DNA from: Flexivirga meconopsidis
GTDB taxonomy: Bacteria; Actinomycetota; Actinomycetes; Actinomycetales; Dermatophilaceae
DNA length: 64,000 nt
Direction of reading: 5' to 3'
Assembly: GCF_026162425.1 (NCBI RefSeq)
Contig: NZ_JAOBQJ010000003.1
Span: 682,001 to 746,000, forward strand
A model generated the notes under the pieces. The model was not told the DNA's origin, searched no databases, and saw only the letters and a list, made by a program, of their open reading frames with translations. Position 1 is the stretch's first letter; every line of letters starts with the position of its first letter. A program made the translations under genes and the position numbers. Below, piece by piece: positions 7,976 through 16,763 of the stretch.

Positions 7976-9673
7976 ATGCCTTTGTACGGAATTGACATCA
8001 GCAACAACACCGGGGACATCGATCTGGCCGCCGTGCCCTACGACATCCTCGGGCTCAAGGCGACGGAGGGTCAGGGCTACCGTGACCAGTGGATGCCACG
8101 CCACTCCGACCTGAACCGCCGCACCAAGAACGCCGACGAGGTCTATTACCACTTCGTCTCGACCGGCAACACGGCCGAGCAGGAGGCGGCCAACTTCATC
8201 GAAACCGTCCGCGACCGGCTGCGGCCGCAGGACTGCATCTGCCTGGACTGGGAGGGCGCCGGCGTCGACAACGGTGTCGATTGGGCGCGCCGCTGGTGCC
8301 AGATCGTCGAGCCGGCGCTGGGCAAGCGTCCGTGGGTCTACGCACAGCAGTCCAACCTCGCGATGTTCGAGGGGACCGACATCGCCGAGAACAACCCGCT
8401 CTGGATCGCCAACTACGGCAGAACGCAGACGACCGGTGGGTATGACGACCGACCGGCTGTGCAGCCCAACGGTGCGCCCTTCCGGCGGGTGGTGGCCTGG
8501 CAGTTCACCGACAAGGGCCACCTCGACGGCTACTCGAGCACCCTCGACCTCGACGAGTTCTACGTCGAGCCCGGCCGGCTGATCGACTGGGCGGGCAACG
8601 TCGGCGGCGGCGAGCAACCGCAGCCGGTGCCCGAGGTCTCCGGCCGCATCGGGGAGCGGTGGCGTGAGCTCGGCGGCCCCAACTCGCCGCTCGGCAATCC
8701 GACCGGTGAGGAGGTCGCCACCCCACGCGGTGCGTGGCGGCAGTTCGAGCACGGCGTGATGATCTGGTCACCGGAGACGGACGCGCACCCCAACTATGGT
8801 GCGATCCGCGAGCGTTATGCCGACTACGACTACGAGAGCGGGTTGCTCGGGTATCCGATCAGCGACGAATACCAGATCAAGGAGGACGGCCGCTGGCAGG
8901 AGTTCGAGAACGGCGCCATCTACTGGTCGCCGGCCACCGAGGCGCACGCGGTGTACGGCCGGATCCGGGACCGCTGGGGTGAACTCGGTTGGGAGAACGG
9001 CGCTTTGGGCTACCCGACCTCGGACGAGTTCGACGGCAGCAAGCCCGGCGGGCGAGTGCAGCGATTCCAGGGCGGGGTCATGTACTGGACCCAGGCGGGC
9101 GACGCACATCCGGTGTGGGGTCTGATGCTCGAGCGCTACACCCAGGACGGCTGGGAAGGCGGCCGCTGGGGTTACCCGGTGAGCGACGAGCGCCGGACTG
9201 ACGCCGGTTGGGAGCAGGACTTCGAGGGCGGCCGGATGGACGTCGCCGGCGGCACACCGCCACCCGCGCCCGCGCAGTACGTGCGGCCGGTGAAGGATCC
9301 GGCCAAGAACCCCATCGGCACCCCCTGGAAGCAGCCGGGCAGCCGGTGGCAGGCCGGTCACCACACCGGCATCGACATCGTCTGCCCGACCGGCACCCCG
9401 ATCTACGCGACCATCGGCGGGGATGTCCGGGACCGGCCGTGGGGCGGGTCGTACGGCATCTTCGTGGTGATCAACGACGACGTCGACGGCTCCGACTGGG
9501 GCTACTGCCACCTGTCCCGCAAGGTGGTGAACGTCGGTCAGCGGGTGCAGACCGGCGAGCTGATCGGCTACTCGGGCGCGACCGGCAACGTCTCAGGTCC
9601 GCACCTGCACCTGGAGCGGCGCCCGCGCGGTGGCCAGTACGGGTCCGATCTGGACCCCAACCTCTGGCCGTGA
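7976..9673 (+). CDS. Modular peptidoglycan hydrolase: GH25 lysozyme, four LGFP repeats, M23 peptidase
   Basis: A 565-residue three-part protein. Residues 1-205 are a GH25 muramidase: YGIDISNNTGDI, LKATEGQGY and the acidic pair in LDWEG match the catalytic motifs. Residues about 220-430 hold four LGFP-type repeats (for example SPLGNPTGEE, LLGYPISDEY, ALGYPTSDEF, RWGYPVSDER), which usually bind cell wall. The C-terminus is an M23 endopeptidase with HHTGIDI and SGPHLHLE zinc motifs. The start at 7976 has AGGGGAA eight bases upstream. No signal peptide is visible, which is odd for an enzyme with a wall substrate. Endolysin-like logic or a dedicated export route is possible, but no phage genes surround it. 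Confidence 0.9.
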   Translation: MPLYGIDISNNTGDIDLAAVPYDILGLKATEGQGYRDQWMPRHSDLNRRTKNADEVYYHFVSTGNTAEQEAANFIETVRDRLRPQDCICLDWEGAGVDNGVDWARRWCQIVEPALGKRPWVYAQQSNLAMFEGTDIAENNPLWIANYGRTQTTGGYDDRPAVQPNGAPFRRVVAWQFTDKGHLDGYSSTLDLDEFYVEPGRLIDWAGNVGGGEQPQPVPEVSGRIGERWRELGGPNSPLGNPTGEEVATPRGAWRQFEHGVMIWSPETDAHPNYGAIRERYADYDYESGLLGYPISDEYQIKEDGRWQEFENGAIYWSPATEAHAVYGRIRDRWGELGWENGALGYPTSDEFDGSKPGGRVQRFQGGVMYWTQAGDAHPVWGLMLERYTQDGWEGGRWGYPVSDERRTDAGWEQDFEGGRMDVAGGTPPPAPAQYVRPVKDPAKNPIGTPWKQPGSRWQAGHHTGIDIVCPTGTPIYATIGGDVRDRPWGGSYGIFVVINDDVDGSDWGYCHLSRKVVNVGQRVQTGELIGYSGATGNVSGPHLHLERRPRGGQYGSDLDPNLWP

Positions 9674-9707
9674 GCCGGGTGAGCTGACGATCCGGCCGGC
9701 ACAGCTT

Positions 9708-9779
9708 CGCGAGTGACGGCTCTGTCGGCGACTGACGGTCGGGAGCGACCGTCGGTCGGTGGGGGAGCCGTCACTCGCG
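9708..9779. repeat. Palindromic hairpin element (family member 1)
   Basis: Lies between two convergent genes. The outer arms 9708-9722 and 9765-9779 are perfectly complementary over 15 bases (CGCGAGTGACGGCTC); an inner stem pairs 9734-9741 with 9746-9753. The left half contains GAGTGACG, 11 bases, then GACTGACG, exactly the layout found at 59814-59840. It may serve as a bidirectional terminator but lacks a T-run. Confidence 0.8.
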
Positions 9780-9787
9780 GCGGGGTC

Positions 9788-11167
9788 TCAGCCCTGCTGG
9801 TCCGGGCCGTCGCCGTGCCGCGGCTGCGGCTGGCCGGGCAGTTGCACACCCTGCTGCGGGTATGCCGGGGGCGCGCCCTGGCCGAGCTGCGGCGGCTCGC
9901 CCTGCCCGATCTGCGGCTGGGCGGCCGTCGTCTCGGGGGAGCCTTCGGCCGGCCCGCCGCTGGACCGCTCGTCGGCCGGCGCCGGCTGGGCGGGAGCCGC
10001 GGGTGTCGCCGGAGACGCGGGTGACGGAGTCTCGGCCGCGCGCTTGGCCAACCGTCCGGCCAGGCTGTCCTGCTCGGGGTCGGCGGACTGGCGGGCGACC
10101 GCCTCGGCGTCGGCGACCGCCTTGGCGACCGCCGGGTCGCGCGTCAGCTTGAACCACTCGGCGACGTCCTCGTCCTCGACCGGCGCAAGGTCCTCCGACG
10201 GCGGCATCTCGTAACGGAAGGTGCCGTCCTCGCCCTTGGTCCCGAACGACTTGGCGAAGCCCTGCAACGCCGACCCGAAGTCGGTCGGCACCACCCACAC
10301 CTTGCTCGCCTCGCCCTTGGCCATCTCGGGCAGCGTGCGCAGGTATTGGTAGGCGAGCAGCTCCGGCGTCGGCTTGCTGGCGCGAATCGCGTTGAAGGTC
10401 TTCTCGATCGCCTTGGCCTCACCCTGCGCCTGCAGGTACTGCGCGGCCCGGTCACCCTCGGCCCGCAACACCTGCGACTGCCGGTCGGCCTCGGCCGCCA
10501 GGATCGCGGCCTGTTTCGCACCCTCGGCCGCCAGGATCTGACTCTGCTTGTCACCCTCGGCCGACTTGATCGCGGCCTCCCGGTGGCCCTCGGCCGCCAG
10601 GATGGTCGCCCGCTTCTCGCGGTCGGCCTTCATCTGCTTCTCCATCGACTCCTGGATCGACGGCGGCGGGAAGATCGACTTCAGCTCGACACGGGCGACC
10701 CGCAGACCCCAGCGCCCGGTGGCCTCGTCCAGCACCCCGCGCAGCTGCGCGTTGATGGTCTCGCGGGAGGTGAGGGTCTCCTCCAGCGTCATACCGCCGA
10801 CGACATTGCGCAGCGTGGTGGTGGTCAGCTGCTCGACACCGACGATGTAGTCGTTGATCTCGTAGACCGCGGCCCGCGGGTCCGTCACCTGGAAGTAGAC
10901 GACGGTGTCGATGTTCACCGTCAGGTTGTCCTCGGTAATCACCGGTTGCGGCGGGAACGACACGACTCGTTCACGCAGGTCGACGCGGGCGCGCACCCGA
11001 TCGATGAACGGCATCAGCAGCGTCAGCTGCCCCGACACGGTCTTGGTGTAACGCCCGAGTCGCTCGATCACCGCGGCTTCCGCCTGTGGGATCAGCGCTA
11101 CGGACTTCACGACCACGACGATCACCAGGATCACCAGGATCGCGACGACGATCAGCACTGGTTCCAT
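9788..11167 (-). CDS. SPFH/Band 7 (stomatin-like) membrane protein
   Basis: A 459-residue stomatin/paraslipin-type scaffold protein. One N-terminal membrane helix (rich in Val/Ile, residues 5-25) is followed by the Band 7 domain (VIERLGRYTKTVSGQLTLLMPF ... VYFQVTDP ... GMTLEETLTSRETINAQLRG) and a long Ala/Glu/Gln coiled coil with repeated ILAAEG-type units. A Pro/Gln-rich tail of about 110 residues ends the protein. The ATG at 11167 is preferred over the TTG two codons earlier because GGGGAG sits seven bases before it. It follows NfeD with a two-base gap. The pair is a known membrane-microdomain partnership. Confidence 0.92.
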   Translation of the reverse strand: MEPVLIVVAILVILVIVVVVKSVALIPQAEAAVIERLGRYTKTVSGQLTLLMPFIDRVRARVDLRERVVSFPPQPVITEDNLTVNIDTVVYFQVTDPRAAVYEINDYIVGVEQLTTTTLRNVVGGMTLEETLTSRETINAQLRGVLDEATGRWGLRVARVELKSIFPPPSIQESMEKQMKADREKRATILAAEGHREAAIKSAEGDKQSQILAAEGAKQAAILAAEADRQSQVLRAEGDRAAQYLQAQGEAKAIEKTFNAIRASKPTPELLAYQYLRTLPEMAKGEASKVWVVPTDFGSALQGFAKSFGTKGEDGTFRYEMPPSEDLAPVEDEDVAEWFKLTRDPAVAKAVADAEAVARQSADPEQDSLAGRLAKRAAETPSPASPATPAAPAQPAPADERSSGGPAEGSPETTAAQPQIGQGEPPQLGQGAPPAYPQQGVQLPGQPQPRHGDGPDQQG

Positions 11168-11169
11168 CT

Positions 11170-11598
11170 TCAATCTCCCCGTTTCACGACAGCGGTGGCG
11201 CCGTCGATGTCCTGGACGATCACGGTCTCGCCGGTGCGGAACGTGTCGTCCTCGTCGGCGGGTCTCGCCGACCAGATCTCACCGGCCAGCCGGATCTGGC
11301 CGCCGGTGTTGCCGAAGGCGGCGAGCACGGTCGCCTCCTCGCCGCGCAGCGCCTCGATGCCCATCCGCGTCCCGGGCGAGCGCAAAAGGTGGCGCTTGAG
11401 CACGGGTCGTACGCCGAGCACCAGCCCGACGGACACGATTGCGAAGATGACACCGGTGAGCCACAACGGCGCTCCGAGCCACGCGGCGAGTGCTGCCGCG
11501 AGCGCTCCGCCGCCCAGCATGAGCAGCACGAAATCCCCGCTGAGCGCTTCCGCTGCTGCCAGCAGAACCCCCGCGGCGAACCACACGATGGCTGCCAT
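11170..11598 (-). CDS. NfeD-family membrane protein
   Basis: A 142-residue short-form NfeD: three N-terminal membrane helices (VWFAAGVLLAAAEAL, then FVLLMLGGGALAAALAAWL and WLTGVIFAIVSVGLVLG) and a C-terminal OB-fold beta barrel (GEEATVLAAFGNTGGQIRL ... GETVIVQDIDGATAVVKR). NfeD partners an SPFH protein, here encoded immediately downstream with almost overlapping ends, and the pair is thought to organise membrane domains or resist envelope stress. Confidence 0.9.
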   Translation of the reverse strand: MAAIVWFAAGVLLAAAEALSGDFVLLMLGGGALAAALAAWLGAPLWLTGVIFAIVSVGLVLGVRPVLKRHLLRSPGTRMGIEALRGEEATVLAAFGNTGGQIRLAGEIWSARPADEDDTFRTGETVIVQDIDGATAVVKRGD

Positions 11599-11650
11599 GG
11601 CGGCATTGTTTCATGGGCGACGTCACACCATTGATGTGACGGGTGGTGCG

Positions 11651-12454
11651 TTACCGACCCGTGAAGACCGGCTGCTCCTTGGCAAGAAAGGCATCGACCG
11701 CCGCCTTGTGGTCCGCGGTCGCCCCGGTCTCGTTCATCAGCTGGCCCTCATGGGCGAGCGACTCGGCGAGCGTGTGCGTCGCGGAGTATTCGACCGCGCG
11801 CCGGATCGCGCCGTACGCCCGGGTCGGCCCGGCAGCCAGCGCACCCGCGGTCTTGGCCACCTCCGCCGCGAACTCGCCGGCGGGTATGACGCGAGTCGCG
11901 ATCCCGAGCTGCAGCGCCTCGTCCGCCTTCACGGTGCGCGGCATCAGCAGCAACTCCTTCGCCTTGGCGACGCCGACCAGTCGCGGCAGCCAGAACGACG
12001 ACCCGGAGTCGCTGGAGAGGGCGATCCCCGCGAATGCCAGGTTGAAGCCGGCGGCGTCGCTGACCAGCCGCAGGTCGCAGGCGAAGGTGAACGCGGCCCC
12101 CGCGCCGGCCGCCACGCCGTTCACTGCCGCGATGACCGGCTTGTCCATCGTCGACAGCAACTCGACGATCGGGTTGTAGTGCTCGGCGACCGTGGTGAAC
12201 AGACTGTCCGAACCCTTCGCCAGCAGCCCGACGTGCTCCTTCAAGTCCTGGCCCACGCAGAACGCCCGGCCCGTGCCGGTGAGTACGACGCACCGTGCCT
12301 CCGGGTCGCCGGCGACCTGCTGCAGGGCCGTGAGCAGCGCCTCCTTGGTGGCAATGTCGAGGGAGTTCATCGCATCGGGGCGGTTCAGCCGGACGGTCGC
12401 CACCCCCTCGGCGTACTCGACGACGACGGGCTGGTCGGTGGCGGCATCGGTCAT
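11651..12454 (-). CDS. Enoyl-CoA hydratase/isomerase family protein
   Basis: A 267-residue crotonase-fold enzyme. The oxyanion-hole motifs GRAFCVGQDLKEH and NGVAAGAGAAFTFACDL are intact. At the position where hydratases carry a catalytic Glu, this protein has Asp in LSSDSGSSFWLPRLVG, the pattern of PaaG-type isomerases (ring-1,2-epoxyphenylacetyl-CoA isomerase) rather than of classical hydratases. Isomerase activity is an inference from that residue. The start at 12454 was selected for AAGGAG nine bases upstream. There are no phenylacetate genes nearby. Confidence 0.85.
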   Translation of the reverse strand: MTDAATDQPVVVEYAEGVATVRLNRPDAMNSLDIATKEALLTALQQVAGDPEARCVVLTGTGRAFCVGQDLKEHVGLLAKGSDSLFTTVAEHYNPIVELLSTMDKPVIAAVNGVAAGAGAAFTFACDLRLVSDAAGFNLAFAGIALSSDSGSSFWLPRLVGVAKAKELLLMPRTVKADEALQLGIATRVIPAGEFAAEVAKTAGALAAGPTRAYGAIRRAVEYSATHTLAESLAHEGQLMNETGATADHKAAVDAFLAKEQPVFTGR

Positions 12455-12673
12455 GCGGGCTGACTCCTTGGTCCGAGGGCGTGCGCTTCGCCCGCCATTC
12501 TGCGCCATGCCGCGACGCGATCGGATCGGTGCAGGATTTCCCTACTCAGCGAAGTTGCTGAAATAATGAGCCAACTTGATGGCTGCATCGGCCGGGACAC
12601 CCGGCATCCGAAACACCGCGTGGCAAAGATGCGGCCGCACGCTGACGCCGCGCGGGCGGAAGGGGAAGCAGCC

Positions 12674-12841
12674 ATGGCGGCTATGAAGCCGAGGACCGGA
12701 GACGGCCCGCTCGAGGTCACCAAGGAAGGCCGCAGCATCCTGCTGCGCATGCCGCTCGAGGGTGGTGGCCGCCTGGTGGTCGAGATGAACGCCGAGGAAG
12801 CCCAGGCGCTCGGCGACGCGATCAAGGGTTGCATCGGCTGA
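12674..12841 (+). CDS. DUF3117 small conserved protein
   Basis: A 55-residue protein whose whole length matches the actinobacterial DUF3117 family (MAAMKPRTGDGPLEVTKEG, then RMPLEGGGRLVVEM, ending DAIKGCIG); Rv1211 is the M. tuberculosis member. Function is unknown. The ATG at 12674 has AGGGGAAG just upstream. An in-frame extension to 12566 is open but outside the family. A strong terminator follows, so it is a monocistronic unit. Confidence 0.9.
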   Translation: MAAMKPRTGDGPLEVTKEGRSILLRMPLEGGGRLVVEMNAEEAQALGDAIKGCIG

Positions 12842-12864
12842 CCCGACCACCCGCGCACGTGAGC

Positions 12865-12899
12865 AACGGCCCCGCACCAGTCACTGGTGCGGGGCCGTT
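12865..12899. terminator. Hairpin terminator after the DUF3117 gene
   Basis: A 17-base perfect inverted repeat (AACGGCCCCGCACCAGT and its complement) around a single central base, followed by CTCG rather than a T-run. It lies between convergent genes and probably serves both. Confidence 0.8.
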
Positions 12900-12929
12900 C
12901 TCGTCTTCGGTATGACGGGGCGACCGCAG

Positions 12930-13562
12930 TCAGCGGCGCACGGCGGCGAGCAGGCCGTCGCCGACCGGCAACAGGCTCGTCACCCACGCCGGGTCGTCGC
13001 GCAGTTGCTTACCCAGGTCCCGCAGCAACACGGTGGTCTCGTCGCGCACCGCCGGGTCGGCGACCTTGTCGTGCCACAGCATGTTGTCGATCACCAGCAG
13101 CCCACCCGGACGCAGCAGCTTATGGGCCGCTTCGACGTAGGCGGGGTAGTCGGGTTTGTGCGCGTCGACCAGCACCAGGTCGTAGCCGCCGTCGGCGAGG
13201 CGCGACATGACCTTCAACGCGTCACCGGTGATGATCCGGGTGCGCCCCGGTGCGACGCCGGCCTCGGCATACGCCTGTCGCGCGGCGCGCTGGTGCTCGG
13301 TCTTGACATCGATGGTGGTCAGCACGCCGTCGGCCGGCATGCCGTCCAGCAACCACAGGCCGGAGACGCCGGCTCCGGTGCCGACCTCGACGACCGCGCG
13401 CGCACCGACCGCAGCGGCGAGCATCCGCAGTGCCGGTCCGGTGCCGGCGCCGATCGGCGTCGCACCCAGTTCCTCACCGCGGCGACGCGCCTGCTCGACG
13501 ATCTCTGGCTCGGGGACGAACTCTTCGGCATACCCCCAGGTCGCCGGTCGCATGGAAGACAT
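12930..13562 (-). CDS. SAM-dependent O-methyltransferase (family 3)
   Basis: A 210-residue class I methyltransferase: SAM-binding VVEVGTGAGVSGLWLL, acidic loop TIDVKTEH, DLVLVDAHKPDY and PGGLLVIDNMLWH are the usual family 3 (catechol-OMT-like) motifs. The acceptor is unknown. The ATG at 13562 is probably leaderless, with TAGTTT (minus strand, 13570-13575) 7 bases before it; a second ATG lies three codons on. It is divergent from sigE, as Rv1220c is from sigE in mycobacteria. Confidence 0.9.
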   Translation of the reverse strand: MSSMRPATWGYAEEFVPEPEIVEQARRRGEELGATPIGAGTGPALRMLAAAVGARAVVEVGTGAGVSGLWLLDGMPADGVLTTIDVKTEHQRAARQAYAEAGVAPGRTRIITGDALKVMSRLADGGYDLVLVDAHKPDYPAYVEAAHKLLRPGGLLVIDNMLWHDKVADPAVRDETTVLLRDLGKQLRDDPAWVTSLLPVGDGLLAAVRR

Positions 13563-13766
13563 GGCGACGAAACTAGACCCTCCGCGCCGCGCCGCGGGAC
13601 GCGGGCGGCAATAGGGTGCGCCGCCGGCGGTAACGAATCGCCGACGCCGGACGTTCTACAGGCAACTCACCGGTTGGCAATGCCCGCGCACAGCGAACGC
13701 ATAGCTTGATCGGTAAGGATGGCCTTTCCTGATGAGGTTTATTTACTTCGAGGTGAATCGCACGTC

Positions 13767-14405
13767 ATGACCGATCAGCTGCTGCGGGGTGCAGTCAAGA
13801 CCGAGGTGCCCGATGTGGCACCGCCCGGCTGGGAGCCGCCGACCTGGGAAGAGATCGTCACCGAGCACTCCGCTCGCGTCTACCGTCTCGCCTACCGGCT
13901 GACCGGCAACGTGCACGACGCCGAGGACCTGACCCACGACGTGTTCGTGCGGGTCTTCCGGTCGCTGCACTCCTACCGCCCGGGCACCTTCGAGGGCTGG
14001 CTGCACCGCATCACCACCAATGTGTTCCTGGACAAGATGCGCCGCAAGCAGCGCATCCGCTTCGACGCGCTCGCCGACGACGCCGCCGCGCGGCTGCCCA
14101 GTCGCGAGGGCAGCCCGGAGCAGGTGTATGCCGATGCGCACTTCGACGACGACGTGCAGCGCGCGCTCGACGCGCTCGCACCCGACTTCCGCGCCGCGGT
14201 CGTCCTGTGCGACATCGAGGGCCTGTCCTACGAGGAGATCGCTGCCACGCTGGACATCAAGCTCGGCACGGTGCGATCGCGCATTCACCGCGGTCGCGCC
14301 CAGTTGCGCGAAGCGCTCGCCCACCGCGCACCGGAGAACCGACCCGCCCGCACCCGCGCCGCGACCGGCGCACTGACGCTGTCCCCGGCGGCAGGCACCC
14401 GATGA
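13767..14405 (+). CDS. sigE: ECF RNA polymerase sigma factor SigE
   Basis: A 212-residue ECF (group 4) sigma factor. Region 2 is [20 protein letters not shown] followed by [20 protein letters not shown]; region 4 is [16 protein letters not shown] with the recognition helix [11 protein letters not shown]. Identity as SigE rests on context: divergent methyltransferase, downstream zinc anti-sigma factor and then tatB, as in Rv1220c-Rv1221-Rv1222-Rv1224. I used the ATG at 13767 (GAGGTG upstream); an in-frame ATG at 13719 would add 16 residues. It likely responds to envelope stress and could drive the L,D-transpeptidase gene at 19227. Confidence 0.92.
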   Translation: MTDQLLRGAVKTEVPDVAPPGWEPPTWEEIVTEHSARVYRLAYRLTGNVHDAEDLTHDVFVRVFRSLHSYRPGTFEGWLHRITTNVFLDKMRRKQRIRFDALADDAAARLPSREGSPEQVYADAHFDDDVQRALDALAPDFRAAVVLCDIEGLSYEEIAATLDIKLGTVRSRIHRGRAQLREALAHRAPENRPARTRAATGALTLSPAAGTR

Positions 14406-14986
14406 TCAGTTTCGGCAACCGGCAACAGCAACAACAGCATCTCGGCGATGCTGTCGCCGAGTATGTCGACGGCAACCTGAGCCCGGAGCAGGAGCACCGG
14501 GCCGACCTGCACCTGATGATCTGTGAGCACTGCCGGCACGCGGTGCAACAGGAGCGGGAGATCATCGCCCAACTGCGCTCGGTGCGCTTCGACTCCGGAG
14601 GCCACCAGCAGTTGATGGCCGGTCTGCTGTCGCTCGCGGCCGTCGAGCCGCAGGGGTCGGGCTCGGCCGCGGCTCCCGTCATACCGCCGCACCGGCCGGC
14701 GCCGGCGGTGGTGACCGCCAGTGCGCCCCCGCAGTACCAGTCGGCCCGTCGCTCGATGGCGTGCGCGCTCGTCGCGGTGGCGGGCTGCGTCGGGGTCGCG
14801 CTCGTCGCCTCGACCGCGACCGGTGCCGCCAGCGGCCCGGAGCCGACCCAGCTCGGCGGCGGCAACGCGCCGGCACGACTGGTGCGCCAGCTGCCCGCAG
14901 CCCCGGGCGAACCCACCCGACCGGCCACCCGTCCGAGCGACCCGCTGCCGCTGATCCAACAGGTTGCGGTGCGCGCCACTCCCTGA
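14402..14986 (+). CDS. rseA: Zinc-binding anti-sigma factor (RseA type)
   Basis: A 194-residue membrane anti-sigma factor for the SigE encoded just before it; the start overlaps the sigE stop (ATGA). The ZAS motif HLMICEHC (His-x3-Cys-x2-Cys) is near residue 40 after [13 protein letters not shown] Gly/Ala/Pro linker leads to a single membrane helix near residues 120-143 ([18 protein letters not shown]) and a short extracytoplasmic tail. This suits redox- or proteolysis-triggered release of SigE. The mycobacterial htrA gene that normally follows is absent here. Confidence 0.85.
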   Translation: MISFGNRQQQQQHLGDAVAEYVDGNLSPEQEHRADLHLMICEHCRHAVQQEREIIAQLRSVRFDSGGHQQLMAGLLSLAAVEPQGSGSAAAPVIPPHRPAPAVVTASAPPQYQSARRSMACALVAVAGCVGVALVASTATGAASGPEPTQLGGGNAPARLVRQLPAAPGEPTRPATRPSDPLPLIQQVAVRATP

Positions 14987-15092
14987 CCTCGCCGAGTCGA
15001 GTTCGCCGGGCAAGGCCCCGGCTCGCAGGGGCGGGTGCGACAATCGTCGGCGGATCGGTAGTCCGCGCCGGCAGAAGGGGCATTGAGGCGAC

Positions 15093-15476
15093 ATGTTGGG
15101 CATCAGCGGATGGGAGTTTCTCATCCTCGCTGCGCTGGCCGCAGCCCTGATCGGACCGGAACGGCTGCCGGAGTACGTCGCAAAGCTGCGCGGTTACATC
15201 CGCCAGGTCCGCGACATGGCCGACGGGGCCAAGTCACAGTTGAAGGACCAGATGGGTCCGGAGTTCCAGGACGTCAACTGGCGCGCTTACGACCCGCGCC
15301 AGTACGACCCGCGCAAGATCGTGCGGGACGCGCTGTTCGACCCCGAGCCCGAGCCGGCCGCGACCGCGGACGCCGCCGGTGCGGCGACGCCGGCTGTCCC
15401 GGCGCTCGCACCGGCATACGACCCGCACAAGTTCGACCCGGACCGCGCGACGCCGTTCGACTACGACGCCACCTGA
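15093..15476 (+). CDS. tatB: Sec-independent protein translocase TatB
   Basis: A 127-residue Tat component: one N-terminal membrane helix (GISGWEFLILAALAAALIG), the P-E-R-L hinge in GPERLPEYVAKL, then an amphipathic helix and a Pro/Ala/Asp-rich tail with repeated YDP units (AYDPRQYDPRK and later AYDPHKFDP). With TatC it recognises twin-arginine signal peptides; two plausible Tat substrates in this window start at 19227 and 48290. GAGG lies shortly before the ATG. Confidence 0.93.
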   Translation: MLGISGWEFLILAALAAALIGPERLPEYVAKLRGYIRQVRDMADGAKSQLKDQMGPEFQDVNWRAYDPRQYDPRKIVRDALFDPEPEPAATADAAGAATPAVPALAPAYDPHKFDPDRATPFDYDAT

Positions 15477-15483
15477 CGCGCTT

Positions 15484-15551
15484 TCACCGATAAGGTGCGC
15501 GACGCGCCGCGTAATGCGTGATCGGCGGCGCGTCGCGCACCTTATCGGTGA
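15484..15551. repeat. Perfect 27-base inverted repeat between convergent genes
   Basis: Arms 15484-15510 and 15525-15551 are exact complements over 27 bases, starting TCACCGATAAGGTGCGCGAC, around a 14-base loop. Both sides are flanked by TTTC/CTTTCG. It is much longer than a normal terminator stem. It lies between tatB and mrp, which converge. Confidence 0.9.
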
Positions 15552-15604
15552 CTTTCGCTGGGGGGTTGGAGCGCTGGGAGGATGCGACGGGCGTATGCCG
15601 TCAC

Positions 15605-16747
15605 TCAGCGGCCGGTCGGGGTGAGGCCGAGCGACCGGCCGGACAGTCCGCGGGCGCGGGTGCCGAGCCCCTTGGCGATGCCGCGCAGAGCGACGGCGGC
15701 GGGGGAGTCGGGGTTGCCGAGTACGACGGGAGTGCCGGCGTCGGCGCCCTCGCGCAGGGTCACGTCCAGCGGGATCTGACCGAGCAACTCGACCGGTACG
15801 CCGACCGACGTGGAGAGCGAGCGGGCGACCGCGCTGCCGCCCCCGCTGCCGAAGATCTCCTGGCGGGTGCCGTCCGGCAGCTCCAGCCAGGACATGTTCT
15901 CGATGACGCCGGCCACCCGCTGCTTGGTCTGCAGCGCAATCGCGCCGGCGCGCTCGGCGACCTCGGCCGCCGCCTGCTGCGGGGTGGTCACCACGAGGAT
16001 CTCGGCGTTCGGGATCAACTGCGCGACCGAGATCGCGACGTCGCCGGTGCCGGGCGGCAGGTCGAGCAGCAGCACGTCCAGGTCACCCCAGAAGACGTCG
16101 GCGAGGAACTGCCGCAACGCACGATGCAGCATCGGCCCGCGCCATACGACCGGCTGGTTGCCGGGCACGAACATGCCGATCGAGATGACCTTCACGTCGT
16201 GGCTGTCCGGCGGCAGGATCATGTCGTCGACCTGGGTCGGACGCCGCTCGACACCGAGCATGCGCGGCACCGAGAAACCGTAGATGTCGGCGTCGACAAC
16301 GCCGACCTTCAACCCCGAATCCGCAAGTGCGGCAGCGAGATTGACCGTCACCGACGACTTGCCGACGCCGCCCTTGCCGGACGCGACGGCGAAGACGCGG
16401 GTGAGCGAACCCGGCTTGGCGAACGGGATCTCCTTCTCGGCCTGGCCACCGCGCAACTGGTCCTTCAGCGCGGCCCGCTGCTCGTCGGACATCACCCCGA
16501 GGCGCACCTCGACCTCGGTGACGCCCTCCACCTTGCCGACCGCCTCGGTGGTGTCGGTCTGTAGGCGGGTCTTCATCGGACAACCGGCGATGGTGAGCAG
16601 CACGGTCACGGTGACCTTGCCGCCGTCGCTGATGTCGACCGACTCGACCATGTTGAGCTCGGTGATCGGTCGCTTGATCTCGGGGTCCTGGACGGTCGCG
16701 AGCGCGTCGCGGACAGCGTCCTCGGAGGGAATCGGCATGTCTTCCAT
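15605..16747 (-). CDS. mrp: Mrp/ApbC-type iron-sulfur cluster carrier ATPase
   Basis: A 380-residue P-loop protein that delivers iron-sulfur clusters. The N-terminal MIP18-like domain (ATVQDPEIKRPITELNMV) precedes the deviant Walker A SGKGGVGKSS near residue 125, DADIYGFSVP, and LLLDLPPGTGD. The CxxC cluster-binding pair found in some Mrp proteins is not evident. The ATG at 16747 is 16 bases after the DUF1003 stop; another ATG three codons later is possible. It is the last gene of a four-gene operon, and the counterpart is Rv1229c. Confidence 0.9.
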   Translation of the reverse strand: MEDMPIPSEDAVRDALATVQDPEIKRPITELNMVESVDISDGGKVTVTVLLTIAGCPMKTRLQTDTTEAVGKVEGVTEVEVRLGVMSDEQRAALKDQLRGGQAEKEIPFAKPGSLTRVFAVASGKGGVGKSSVTVNLAAALADSGLKVGVVDADIYGFSVPRMLGVERRPTQVDDMILPPDSHDVKVISIGMFVPGNQPVVWRGPMLHRALRQFLADVFWGDLDVLLLDLPPGTGDVAISVAQLIPNAEILVVTTPQQAAAEVAERAGAIALQTKQRVAGVIENMSWLELPDGTRQEIFGSGGGSAVARSLSTSVGVPVELLGQIPLDVTLREGADAGTPVVLGNPDSPAAVALRGIAKGLGTRARGLSGRSLGLTPTGR

Positions 16748-16763
16748 GGTAGGTCGGCCGATC

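Noticed and set aside
7815-9700. Prophage origin for the GH25-M23 gene
   Set aside because: No integrase, structural, holin or attachment sequences; neighbours are normal housekeeping genes and base composition is unchanged.
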